Assembly: GCF_030249855.1 (NCBI RefSeq)
Contig: NZ_JANURN010000005.1
Span: 111,536 to 175,535, forward strand
DNA: 64,000 nucleotides
Source: Helicobacter_B zhangjianzhongii
GTDB taxonomy: Bacteria > Campylobacterota > Campylobacteria > Campylobacterales > Helicobacteraceae
Reading direction: 5' to 3'
In this document: positions 17,815 through 25,653 of the stretch, one piece after another
Layout of the letters: every line of letters starts with the position of its first letter
How positions within the stretch are numbered: position 1 is the first letter of the stretch
Translations under genes and position numbers: made by a program
Notes under the pieces: model-generated
What the model saw: only the letters and a program-made list of their open reading frames with translations
What the model was told of the DNA's origin: nothing
Databases searched by the model: none

Positions 17815-18942
17815 TTGCTTAGCAAACTCAAAAAACTTCTGCATTGGGGGAATTCATCAAAGCCAGATATTGATCTCTCCCCACAGCTCTATGAGCAGTT
17901 TAAGGCTTTTAGATTTCCGCTTGTGCTGATCCAAGTCTTTATCTTGGTCGGCACGCTAGGGTATTTTCTCCTAGAAGACTACAATATCGTCCAAGCTTTT
18001 TTCCAATCTTCTTATACTTTTACAAACACCGGTTTTGGCGCGCTGAATGAAAAGGAGTTTGGCGCATTAGCGATCCTTTTTACAACATTTTTGATGATAA
18101 GTGGCGCGGCGATTATTGCCTTTAGTGTGGCGTTTATCGTTAGTATCGTAAATACAGGTGTTTTGACAGGACTTTTAAAGGAGAAAAAGATGATAAGTAA
18201 TATCGCGCGCTTGCGCAATCACTATGTGATCTGCTACCACAATGAATACACCATCGAGCTAACCAAGCAATTCCGCGAAGCACAAATCCCCTTTGTCGTA
18301 GTGGATTCTAGCCCGGATTTTGAGAAGCAAGCTTTGGTGCATAAATACCCCTACTACATCATCGGCGATCCCCATACCAACACCGCTATGCTAAAGGCGC
18401 GTTTATCCACAGCACGAGGGGTTGTAACATTTTCTAAAAATCTCTCCGACAATATCGCGCTCATCGTCTCTGCCAAGCTCTTTGCCCAAGAGCTTAAGCG
18501 CAAGCCCTTGTATATCATCTCAAGTGCGGATTCTGAAGAGCAAGTCCAGAAGCTGCAAAAACTCGGCTCTGATACGGTGATTTCCGCGCCAAAGCTTATG
18601 GCACAGCGCATTAGTGCTATGGCTTTGCGCCCAGATATGCAAAATCTCCTAGAGCGATTTGCCTACAAAAACAACAGCGGATTAGATCTAGAAGAAGTGC
18701 TTGTGCCTAAATACTCGTGGCTTGTGTTAAAAAAGCTTAAAGATGGGCATTTCCGCGACTTTGCCAAGGTCTTTATCGTAGGTATCACGCAAAAAGATGG
18801 CAAATACTTTGCAATGCCTGATGAAGATACGGTGATTTCTAGTGAGTGTAAATTGCTAATGATCGGCACTTCTAAGGGTATAGGTGATGTGCGTAGGCTC
18901 ATTATGAAGTCAAAAAAGCCCAAAGAAATCGACTATATTTAA
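17815..18942 (+). CDS. Potassium channel with RCK/TrkA-N domain (HpKchA-like)
   Basis: Two membrane segments (about residues 35-55 and 90-115) flank a pore region with TNTGFGA in the filter position, followed by an RCK-type domain starting HYVICYHNEYT near residue 137 and a C-terminal TrkA-C-like part. This fits a two-helix potassium channel regulated by a cytoplasmic Rossmann domain. It lies downstream of rpmB like H. pylori HP0490 (HpKchA). The start used is TTG at 17815 with AAGG upstream; no better ATG lies near. Length 375 is normal. The filter differs from the canonical TVGYG, as in the H. pylori protein. Confidence 0.85.
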   Translation: MLSKLKKLLHWGNSSKPDIDLSPQLYEQFKAFRFPLVLIQVFILVGTLGYFLLEDYNIVQAFFQSSYTFTNTGFGALNEKEFGALAILFTTFLMISGAAIIAFSVAFIVSIVNTGVLTGLLKEKKMISNIARLRNHYVICYHNEYTIELTKQFREAQIPFVVVDSSPDFEKQALVHKYPYYIIGDPHTNTAMLKARLSTARGVVTFSKNLSDNIALIVSAKLFAQELKRKPLYIISSADSEEQVQKLQKLGSDTVISAPKLMAQRISAMALRPDMQNLLERFAYKNNSGLDLEEVLVPKYSWLVLKKLKDGHFRDFAKVFIVGITQKDGKYFAMPDEDTVISSECKLLMIGTSKGIGDVRRLIMKSKKPKEIDYI

Positions 18943-18963
18943 TCAATACTTTAAGGAGATAGT

Positions 18964-20313
18964 ATGGAGCATTTTCCAAAATCACGACTCAATCAAGCCC
19001 AAATCGATAAAGAAGACCGCATACATACAAGTATCAACGACTTCAATGAAGCCAAGCAAGTCATCGCCGGCGGGGTGAATTCTCCTGTAAGGGCGTTTAA
19101 AAGTGTGGGTGGCACGCCCATCTTTATCCAAAAAGGGCAGGGCTGCTATCTCATCGATAATGATGGCAATAGCTATATAGACTTTGTGCAGAGCTGGGGA
19201 CCGCTGATTTTAGGGCATAGTGATAGTGATGTGCTACAAGCGGTGCAAGAAGCTGTGCAAAATGGCTTAAGCTATGGCGCACCCACAAGAGCAGAGACAT
19301 TGCTAGCAAAGGCGATCATCGCTAGCTATGAAGGCGTAGAAAAAGTGCGCTTTGTAAGCTCTGGGACAGAGGCTACAATGAGTGCTATCCGCCTAGCAAG
19401 AGCTTTTAGCGGGCGTAGTGATATTATCAAATTTGATGGCTGCTACCACGGACATAGCGATAGCCTGCTCGTAAGTGCTGGGAGTGGGTGCGCGACCTTT
19501 GGCAGCCCTAGCTCGCCGGGTGTGCCAAGCGATGTGAGCAAGCACACGCTAGTAGCACGCTATAACGACATAGATTCTGTGCAAAAGTGCATTGAAGCAA
19601 GTGGGCAAGTAGGCGCGATAATCATCGAGCCAATCGCGGGGAATATGGGGCTTGTGCCTGCAGAGGCAGAGTTTCTGCTCTCTTTGCGTAAGCTTTGTAG
19701 CGAGCAAAATATCGTGCTAATCATTGATGAAGTGATGAGCGGATACCGCGCAGCCTTTAATGGCGTGCAGCATTTCGTGCCAATAGAGCCTGATCTTGTG
19801 TGCTTTGGCAAGGTGGTGGGCGGGGGTATGCCTTTGGCAGTCTTTGGGGGTAGGGCGGAGATTATGGATATGCTATCCCCACAAGGCGCAGTCTATCAAG
19901 CAGGCACACTAAGTGGTAATCCAATCGCCACTGCCGCTGGGCTTGCTACATTAAAAAAGCTTGCCAAAGATAAGGGGCTATATGCGCGGCTTGAGGCTTT
20001 AGCTAGGCGATTTACGCAAGGGCTAGAATCCTGCGCAAAGGCGCATAATATCCCACTGCAAACGCAAGTGCGTGGGAGTATGTTTGGCTTGTTTTTTGCC
20101 TCTAAGCCTGTGAGGAATTTTGATGATGCAAAATGTGCTGATAGCGCGATGTTTGCGCGGTTTCATCAAGAGATGTTGTATCGTGGCGTGTATTTGGCTT
20201 GCTCGCAGTTTGAGAGTGGCTTTATCTGTGCGCCAATGAGTGAAAAAATCATCGATGAAGCCTTGCAAGCAGCAAGCGAGAGCTTTGCCTATATCACAAA
20301 GGGCGAGCGATGA
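18964..20313 (+). CDS. hemL: Glutamate-1-semialdehyde 2,1-aminomutase
   Basis: HemL is a PLP enzyme that converts glutamate-1-semialdehyde to 5-aminolevulinate, the C5 entry to haem. Motifs are GGVNSPVRAF near residue 36, FVSSGTEATMSAIRLAR near residue 122, IIDEVMSGYR near residue 256 and CFGKVVGGGMP near residue 280, where the Lys binds PLP. The first about 18 residues are extra compared with typical family starts, but no later start codon precedes the conserved part. TAAGGAG lies upstream. Together with hemA and hemC in this window it completes early haem steps. Its end overlaps the next gene by four bases. Confidence 0.95.
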   Translation: MEHFPKSRLNQAQIDKEDRIHTSINDFNEAKQVIAGGVNSPVRAFKSVGGTPIFIQKGQGCYLIDNDGNSYIDFVQSWGPLILGHSDSDVLQAVQEAVQNGLSYGAPTRAETLLAKAIIASYEGVEKVRFVSSGTEATMSAIRLARAFSGRSDIIKFDGCYHGHSDSLLVSAGSGCATFGSPSSPGVPSDVSKHTLVARYNDIDSVQKCIEASGQVGAIIIEPIAGNMGLVPAEAEFLLSLRKLCSEQNIVLIIDEVMSGYRAAFNGVQHFVPIEPDLVCFGKVVGGGMPLAVFGGRAEIMDMLSPQGAVYQAGTLSGNPIATAAGLATLKKLAKDKGLYARLEALARRFTQGLESCAKAHNIPLQTQVRGSMFGLFFASKPVRNFDDAKCADSAMFARFHQEMLYRGVYLACSQFESGFICAPMSEKIIDEALQAASESFAYITKGER

Positions 20314-20711
20314 GCAAGGATTTCACCCCAAGCCCCCTAGAATCCACTTTTGACGATCAAAGCGGGGCGAACGCAAAAAAAGTGGATTCTACTAGCAGCG
20401 AGCAAGCAAGCAGCACAAGCACCGACAAACCCACGCCAAAAGCACAGAAGCTCATCAATAGTGCCTATGATCTAAGCCTAGGCATATCCATTGTCGTAGC
20501 AGTGCTGCTAGGACTTGGCATTGGTATCTTGCTGCAAAAGCTTAGTGGTAGTGTGTGGGGGCTAGGAGTTGGGGTATTTTGGGGTGTGGCAGCTGCGATT
20601 TTAAATATTTACAAAGCCTATAAACGCACGCAAAAATCCCTAGAAGACCTAGCAAATGACCCCAAATACAGCTACCATAAGCAAGAAGACTCATCATTCA
20701 ATAAGCCTTAA
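20310..20711 (+). CDS. AtpZ/AtpI-like small membrane protein with repeat-derived N-terminus
   Basis: Residues about 50-105 carry two hydrophobic helices (ISIVVAVLLGLGIGILL and VWGLGVGVFWGVAAAILNIY) with the spacing of AtpZ/AtpI-type proteins, thought to help ATP synthase assembly or Mg/Ca handling. In H. pylori a hypothetical gene also follows hemL. The first 45 residues are low complexity and include LESTF and KKVDST, encoded by an inverted pair of the dispersed repeat (20336-20391). The ATG overlaps the hemL stop. The repeat-coded tail is probably not part of the ancestral protein. Confidence 0.7.
   Translation: MSKDFTPSPLESTFDDQSGANAKKVDSTSSEQASSTSTDKPTPKAQKLINSAYDLSLGISIVVAVLLGLGIGILLQKLSGSVWGLGVGVFWGVAAAILNIYKAYKRTQKSLEDLANDPKYSYHKQEDSSFNKP
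20336..20391 (+). repeat. Inverted pair of the dispersed repeat inside the AtpZ-like gene
   Basis: CTAGAATCCACTTTT and AAAAAGTGGATTCTA face each other across about 25 bases and could form a stem. Both arms are read in open frames (LESTF and KKVDST). Confidence 0.8.
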
Positions 20712-20759
20712 TCAATTTCATACTAGAATCCTTGCCTATTTATACTGCAAGGAGAAGTT

Positions 20760-21896
20760 ATGGACTTGACACAAACTTACAATAAGGACTTTTACGGCGA
20801 TCAGCAAGAGGCTTACAAATCAGCCCAAAAGGTGCTAGGGCTTGTCTATCAAGCATATAAGCCTAGTAGTGTTGTCGATGTGGGCTGTGGGCTTGGGACT
20901 TGGCTCAAGGTATGGCAGGAGCTGGATTCTAGCGTGCTTATAGCAGGGCTTGATGGCAATGCCGTGGAAGATAGCGAGCGGTTTATCCCTAAAAGTGCGT
21001 ATGCGCAAGTGGATTTGACACAGGACTATACGCAGACTCTCGCGCGAGCTATCGCGCTAAAATCGGGGGGGGGGGGGGGACAACTTAAGCGCGTAGGCTT
21101 TCCGGCTAAAAATGGCGATCGCTACGGCGATTCTGCGCTCATTACCACTCAAGGTAAATCCCTTGAATCGCCTTGCAAAGCCCCATTTTTAGCACGAAAA
21201 TCCCACCGCGAGCAGGTCGCACCAGAAAGCCTGCAAAGCCCCGATTCTAGCTCCACAATCCTAGAATCCAAAAGCGTTAATAAAAAACAGACACAAGCTC
21301 AAAAATCCCACTGCGAGCAAGTGGAATCAAAAGCGCAAAGCCCCGATTCTAGTCCAGATGATCTAGCTATGCTTTCTAAGCCTTTTGCCCTAGCGCAAAG
21401 CTTTGAAGTCGCCGAGCATTTAGACCAGCAATACGCGCTAAAATTTGTCAAGCTCCTTACTTCTTGTGCAGACATTGTGCTATTTTCTGCCGCGATTCCT
21501 TATCAAGGTGGTGTGTGTCATATCAATGAGCGTGAGCCGGGGTATTGGGCGGAGCTGTTTAGGCAGTGTGGCTATGAGTGCTTTGACTGCTTGCGCCCTA
21601 GAATCTGGAGCGAAGAATCTGTGCTATGGTGGTATCGGCAAAATCTCTTAGTATTTGTGCATAAAGATAAGGTTTCAAGCCTTCCGTATGGCTTTTTGGG
21701 CAATGCGACTTCGCCTCTGTATATGGTGCATTATGCGGTGTGGGAGGAGCGCAGCAAGTGGCTAGAGTCGCTTAATATCGCCCATACTGACAAGCCACTA
21801 TTTACCGCCCTAAAGCTAGCGGTAAAGTGGGTGCTACTTAAGCTACATTTACTTGATCGCATAAAGAGACTGCGAGCCAAGCGATCGCAGCCATAG
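20760..21896 (+). CDS. SAM-dependent methyltransferase interrupted by an in-frame repeat insertion (phase-variable)
   Basis: The N-terminal part has the SAM motif VVDVGCGLGTWL near residue 39 and an acidic second strand (AGLDGN). The later part resumes at LAQSFEVAEHLD near residue 212, the usual post-I segment of class I methyltransferases, then VLFSAAIPYQGG. Between them about 100 residues (21065-21365) are encoded by a G15 tract and dispersed repeats (LESPCK, TILESK). As written the frame is kept. Removal of the insertion would leave about 275 residues, a normal size. The C-terminal basic tail suggests a glycan-related or membrane-associated substrate, but none can be named. It stands alone between repeat-rich gaps. 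Confidence 0.7.
   Translation: MDLTQTYNKDFYGDQQEAYKSAQKVLGLVYQAYKPSSVVDVGCGLGTWLKVWQELDSSVLIAGLDGNAVEDSERFIPKSAYAQVDLTQDYTQTLARAIALKSGGGGGQLKRVGFPAKNGDRYGDSALITTQGKSLESPCKAPFLARKSHREQVAPESLQSPDSSSTILESKSVNKKQTQAQKSHCEQVESKAQSPDSSPDDLAMLSKPFALAQSFEVAEHLDQQYALKFVKLLTSCADIVLFSAAIPYQGGVCHINEREPGYWAELFRQCGYECFDCLRPRIWSEESVLWWYRQNLLVFVHKDKVSSLPYGFLGNATSPLYMVHYAVWEERSKWLESLNIAHTDKPLFTALKLAVKWVLLKLHLLDRIKRLRAKRSQP
21065..21079 (+). repeat. Poly-G15 contingency tract inside the methyltransferase gene
   Basis: Fifteen G encode the Gly run after ALKS near residue 102 and keep the frame as written. A change of one or two G would abolish the catalytic second half. Confidence 0.85.
21080..21365 (+). repeat. 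In-frame repeat insertion in the methyltransferase gene
   Basis: The block contains two near-identical segments of about 50 bases (about 21199-21247 and 21301-21353), each ending AAAGCCCCGATTCTAG. It also holds CTAGAATCC cores. It has no stop codon in the methyltransferase frame. Confidence 0.75.
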
Positions 21897-22345
21897 TGCG
21901 AGCGCGGTAGGCATAGCCACGCGTGCGGAGTGTGAGAGTCGCTGGGCTTACAAGTTGCAATGGCAGTTTTTCCGTCATTGTAAGCGGTGTTTCTGCTTGT
22001 GTGGGCTGTGCTGCTGTCATTGCGAAATTATGCTAGCACGGCAAAGCAAGCAAAGCCGCAGCTTCTTTAGTAATCCACACAACACACAAAAGTGGATTCT
22101 AGTATAAGGTTATTTTGCTAGCGCAAAATATGGATTGCCACGCAACCGCTATCGCGCTTGCTTGCAATGATAGAAAATGGGCTTGATTGCTAGAATCCGC
22201 GTTTTGTGTTTGTGTGCCTTTCTTTGTGGATTGCCACGAAAATCCTTGCGGATTTTCTCGCAATGGCAAAAAATCGTTGTCAAAAAGTGGATTCTAGTAT
22301 AATGCGCTCTTGCATTTAGCTTGCACATTAGCACAAAGGGGGCTT
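21897..22345. repeat. Repeat-rich gap before yejB-like gene
   Basis: About 450 bases without a gene. It holds GTCATTGCGA and GGATTGCCACG...GCAATG palindromes (about 22014-22070, 22133-22170 and 22229-22265) and repeat cores at about 22089 and 22285. The last core runs directly into TATAAT (22298-22303), the likely promoter of the following gene. Confidence 0.7.
22298..22303 (+). promoter_or_regulatory. -10 box fused to a dispersed repeat copy
   Basis: GTGGATTCTAG is followed immediately by TATAAT, 43 bases before the yejB-like start. A similar GTGGATTCTAGTATAAG occurs about 200 bases upstream without a gene. Confidence 0.55.
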
Positions 22346-23386
22346 ATGCTTATTTACATAGCAAAGCGTTTAGGGCTGCTTATCCCCACGCTTTTTGGCA
22401 TTATCACGCTTAATTTCCTGCTTATCCAGCTAGCTCCGGGCGGTCCTGTGGAGCAGATGATAAGCAAGCTAGAATCTAGCCATATAAGCGAAGCTGGAGC
22501 TGGCATTAAGCCTAGTGAGTATAAAGCTAGCAAAGGCGTGCCTAGTGCGCTGATAGAAGAGCTAAGAGTGCAATACGGCTTTGATAAGCCCTTATGGGAG
22601 CGGTTTGTGCTGCTGCTTAGATCTTATGTGGTCTTTGATCTTGGGCAGAGCTACTACCGCAAGGCTCCTGTGTGGGAGATCATTTGTGAGAAACTACCTG
22701 TATCTATAAGCTTAGGGGTGTTTAGCACGCTGCTTATGTATCTGCTTGCTATCCCGCTTGGCGTGTATAACGCCTATCACAATGGCTCGCGCTTTGATAG
22801 CATAAGCTCATTTATCATCGTGGTGTGCAATGCTGTGCCGCCGTTTTTGTTTGGCGTGGTGGGGATAGTGTTTTTAGCAAGTATGTGGGAGATATTTCCA
22901 CTGCGTGGGCTAGTAAGCGATGATTTTGAGCTATTAAGCCCTGCTGGCAAGGTGCTTGATTATTTGCATCATATCACACTGCCGGTGCTATGCCTTTCAC
23001 TTGGCTCTCTAGCGTGGCTTACTTTCCTTACCAAGCATTCTTTCATCGATGAGCTACATAAGCCCTATGTGCTGTGCGCTAGGGCAAAGGGCGTGAGTGA
23101 AGCGCGCATACTCTATGGGCATATTTTCCGCAATGCTATGCTGCTAGTGATTGCGTCATTTCCTAGCGCGTTTTTAGGAATGTTTCTTAGCGGGAGCTTG
23201 ATGATTGAAATGCTCTTTAGCCTTGATGGGCTAGGGCTTTTGGGCTATGAGAGCTTGCTAAGTAGGGATTATCCTGTGGTGTTTGGGAGTTTATATATTT
23301 TCACACTCCTAGCACTTGTGTTTGGGATTTTGAGTGATATTGCTTATACGCTCATTGATCCTAGAATCCACTTTGACACGCGCTAG
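22346..23386 (+). CDS. yejB: YejB-type ABC transporter permease (peptide or microcin C-like uptake)
   Basis: An inner-membrane permease of the oligopeptide/dipeptide ABC class. It begins MLIYIAKRLGLLIPTLFGI, the typical first helix, has LAPGGPVEQM near residue 29 as in YejB, and the permease loop motif around RAKGVSEARILYGHIFRNA near residue 250. Length 346 fits YejB. Partner genes (YejA, YejE, YejF) are not in the window, so it stands alone here. The ATG is chosen over an upstream in-frame one at 22310 because homologues start at this point. The last residues (DPRIHFDTR) are encoded by a dispersed repeat copy. Confidence 0.85.
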   Translation: MLIYIAKRLGLLIPTLFGIITLNFLLIQLAPGGPVEQMISKLESSHISEAGAGIKPSEYKASKGVPSALIEELRVQYGFDKPLWERFVLLLRSYVVFDLGQSYYRKAPVWEIICEKLPVSISLGVFSTLLMYLLAIPLGVYNAYHNGSRFDSISSFIIVVCNAVPPFLFGVVGIVFLASMWEIFPLRGLVSDDFELLSPAGKVLDYLHHITLPVLCLSLGSLAWLTFLTKHSFIDELHKPYVLCARAKGVSEARILYGHIFRNAMLLVIASFPSAFLGMFLSGSLMIEMLFSLDGLGLLGYESLLSRDYPVVFGSLYIFTLLALVFGILSDIAYTLIDPRIHFDTR

Positions 23387-23393
23387 ATTCTGT

Positions 23394-23399
23394 TATAAT
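23394..23399 (+). promoter_or_regulatory. Predicted -10 box (TATAAT) of outer-membrane protein gene
   Basis: TATAAT lies 27 bases before the GTG start at 23426, just after the stop of the permease gene. Confidence 0.5.
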
Positions 23400-23425
23400 G
23401 CTATATCTTTTTATAGGGGCTTGTT

Positions 23426-24145
23426 GTGCGCATTATCTTACTCATCGCTAGCATATTGCTTATAGGCTATGCCCAGCCTGCCATTGAGACTACTTCTGTG
23501 TGTGATGATGATATGTGTGCTAAAGCAGAGCAAGACTCCCAGCCCAATACACCCAATACACCCAATCCAGCCCAATCCAGCCCAATCCAGCCCAAGAAAA
23601 AGCACGCGTGGTATCTAGGGGCGAGCATTTTCAGCGGTGATGGCGTGCTGTTTGAGAAAGATTCTGCGAGCAATTTTACCAAACGATTCCACGCTAAAGA
23701 TGGCGGTGTCATAGGGCTTGTGGGTGGGCTATATCGCATAGCTCCTAGACATACTTTGCGCTATGGAGTGCATTTTGGATTTTCATCAATAGCCTTTAGT
23801 AACAACTACGATTCTAGCTTGTTTGAGCTAAGCGGTGCCAAAGGTGGCGTGGGACTTGGGTATGAGTGGAGCTTCTACTTAAAAGAGCATTTTGCTTGGA
23901 GTGCGGTCTTTGGCGCAGAATACACTGCCTACTACTACAAAAAAGAGAGTGATCTATTGCTTTTGCAAGAGATTATGCCGCGGATCGGGATAGGCTTTGA
24001 AGGGCGCGGACATCATTATTTTGAAGTGTTTTTTGGGATACCGGTGTATGCTAACTTAGAGGTGAAAAACACGCATTCTACCTTTGTTACCTCGCGCTAT
24101 CCTAGGCATTTACGCTTGGGCTTTTCGTATATGTATAGATTCTAA
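23426..24145 (+). CDS. Outer-membrane beta-barrel protein with decamer repeat
   Basis: The 239-residue product starts at GTG with a signal peptide (RIILLIASILLIGYAQP), then a Pro/Asn-rich stretch and a barrel of about eight amphipathic strands that ends SYMYRF, the aromatic terminus of outer-membrane proteins. It resembles small Helicobacter outer-membrane proteins in general; no family is assigned. The Pro/Asn stretch is encoded by tandem repeats, including three copies of a 10-base unit (23561-23590). Because 10 is not a multiple of three, loss or gain of a unit would shift the frame before the barrel. Confidence 0.7.
   Translation: MRIILLIASILLIGYAQPAIETTSVCDDDMCAKAEQDSQPNTPNTPNPAQSSPIQPKKKHAWYLGASIFSGDGVLFEKDSASNFTKRFHAKDGGVIGLVGGLYRIAPRHTLRYGVHFGFSSIAFSNNYDSSLFELSGAKGGVGLGYEWSFYLKEHFAWSAVFGAEYTAYYYKKESDLLLLQEIMPRIGIGFEGRGHHYFEVFFGIPVYANLEVKNTHSTFVTSRYPRHLRLGFSYMYRF
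23543..23590 (+). repeat. Tandem repeats: two 9-base and three 10-base units in coding sequence
   Basis: CCCAATACA occurs twice (23543-23560), then CCCAATCCAG three times (23561-23590), then CCCAAG. The decamer is a candidate phase switch for the outer-membrane protein. Confidence 0.85.
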
Positions 24146-24154
24146 GTGATTGGT

Positions 24155-25282
24155 ATGCAATATAGCTTTGGCGAGATAATGCAGCAGTGGCTATATGGGC
24201 AAAATGGCTACTACCACAAAGCACACATAGGCAAAGACTTTTATACCGCAGTAAATGTCTCTAGGCTTTTTGGCGGCGCACTTGCAAGACATATCATCAC
24301 GCTCCTAGAATCCAGCCAGCTCACACTGCCGCTACATATCATAGAGATCGGCGCACATCACGGCGAGCTTATGTGCGATGTGTATGACTTTTTGGGCGTT
24401 TTGAGTGTGGGGGTGATGGAGCAAACACGCTTTAGTATCATTGAGCCGCTAGAATCCTTGCGCATCGCCGCTAGGGAGAATCTAGCCACGCGTGCGATCG
24501 CGCAGGTGAGCGACTTTGATGCGGTGGAATTGGGTGGGGGTGAGAGTGTGTTTATCTTTAGTAATGAGCTTTTTGACGCCTTTGCGTGTGAGGTGGTGCG
24601 TGAGGCTCAAGGGCGCACGCAAATGCTCTGTGGCGTGGGAGAGTGGCAAAAAGTGGATTCTAGTGAAGTGGATTCTAAGGGATTGGATAGCGAGGGGGAG
24701 GAGGTGGATTCTAGTGTGGTGGGGAAGGTGGATTCTAGAGGGTCGCTGCGCCTAGAGTGGTGCGATATGGCTGCGCTGCGGCATAGCGGCTTGGCACAAA
24801 GGGTGCAAGAGGTTAAGCGATTTATGCGTGAGTATGGGCTTAGGACCGGGGAGATCCCGCTTGCTTGGGAGGGCTTTGTGCGGGATCTTTGCAGCTTTGC
24901 TAAGCGGGCAAAGCTCTGGCGGTTTCTTAGCTTTGATTACGCGCCTTTGGGGAGTGGTGGGCTTTCTCTACGGGGGTTTAGGGCGCATAGGGTGCTTGAT
25001 TTTACAGAGATTATGCGCGATGTCTCGCTGCTTTTTGGCGAGATTGATCTCACTTATAATGTCGATTTTACGCTACTTGAAAGACTCTTTGCTAGCAATG
25101 GTGCGCACAAGCTTTTCCAATCTCGGCTCAATGCCCTGCTCGTGGAGTTTGGCATTATAGAGCTGCTGCAAAGCTTGCTTGAAGCATATCCTAGCGAGTA
25201 TGAAAGCCAAGCCTTGCGCGTGCGCCAGCTTCTGGGCGGGGGCTTGGGAGAGAAATTTATGGGCGTGTGCTTTAGCGGCTAG
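24155..25282 (+). CDS. MidA/NDUFAF7-like SAM-dependent methyltransferase
   Basis: The N-terminal GEIMQQWLYGQNGYYHK and FYTAVNVSRLFGGALARHI, followed by HIIEIGAHHGELM, match the MidA (DUF185) family of class I methyltransferases related to mitochondrial NDUFAF7, which methylates an arginine of complex I. The bacterial target is not known here. ATG 24155 is preferred to GTG 24146 directly after the upstream stop. Near residues 165-200 a run of VDSS, VDSK and VDSR is encoded by four GTGGATTCTA copies (24652-24740), an apparent in-frame expansion within the protein. Length is 375. Confidence 0.8.
   Translation: MQYSFGEIMQQWLYGQNGYYHKAHIGKDFYTAVNVSRLFGGALARHIITLLESSQLTLPLHIIEIGAHHGELMCDVYDFLGVLSVGVMEQTRFSIIEPLESLRIAARENLATRAIAQVSDFDAVELGGGESVFIFSNELFDAFACEVVREAQGRTQMLCGVGEWQKVDSSEVDSKGLDSEGEEVDSSVVGKVDSRGSLRLEWCDMAALRHSGLAQRVQEVKRFMREYGLRTGEIPLAWEGFVRDLCSFAKRAKLWRFLSFDYAPLGSGGLSLRGFRAHRVLDFTEIMRDVSLLFGEIDLTYNVDFTLLERLFASNGAHKLFQSRLNALLVEFGIIELLQSLLEAYPSEYESQALRVRQLLGGGLGEKFMGVCFSG
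24652..24740 (+). repeat. Four repeat cores in tandem within MidA-like gene
   Basis: GTGGATTCTA occurs at about 24653, 24666, 24711 and 24729, all in the same orientation and frame, coding VDS each time. It is a local expansion of the dispersed element. Confidence 0.8.
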
Positions 25283-25463
25283 GGTTGGGTAGGGCTAGAG
25301 TGCTGCTCTAGGAGCTTATGTAGCGTTGCTTGCGATAGGGTTTGTAGCTCTGCTAAGGTTGTGTGCTTGGTGGTGGCTTGTTGTCTGGCGTTATCCTAGG
25401 GGGTTATTGGGGGTTTATGGTGTTTGTTTATCGCGATATTATGCCCCTAGATTGGATAAATCC

Positions 25464-25484
25464 ATAAACACAATATGTGTTTGT
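25464..25484 (+). promoter_or_regulatory. Candidate operator, copy 1
   Basis: ATAAACACAATATGTGTTTGT is an imperfect palindrome (ACACA-A-TATGTGT), repeated with few changes 121 bases downstream. It is probably a binding site for a regulator of metE; the regulator is unknown. Confidence 0.45.
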
Positions 25485-25584
25485 TACTTTTTGTATCGTT
25501 TGGTGGATAATGATTCAAAGCCCTTGTTTGCGTGGATTCTAGGCGAAATCTCACCAAAACTTGCAAAAAATTTGCAAAAAATCT

Positions 25585-25605
25585 ATAAACACAATATGTA
25601 TTTAT
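25585..25605 (+). promoter_or_regulatory. Candidate operator, copy 2
   Basis: The second copy (ATAAACACAATATGTATTTA and one further T) is closer to a perfect palindrome and lies 49 bases before the metE start. Confidence 0.45.
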
Positions 25606-25653
25606 CAAAAATTGCCTATAATTCTCCTATATCAACTACGGAAAGGAAATGAT

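Larger units (their letters stand above)
25283..25653. other. Leader region of metE with two copies of a palindrome-like site
   Basis: About 370 bases without a gene. The first part (25283-25440) shows nothing recognisable. The second part is A/T-rich and carries two near-identical 21-base sites, 25464-25484 and 25585-25605, plus a repeat core at about 25533. The ribosome site GAAAGGAAA lies just before the metE start. Confidence 0.6.
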
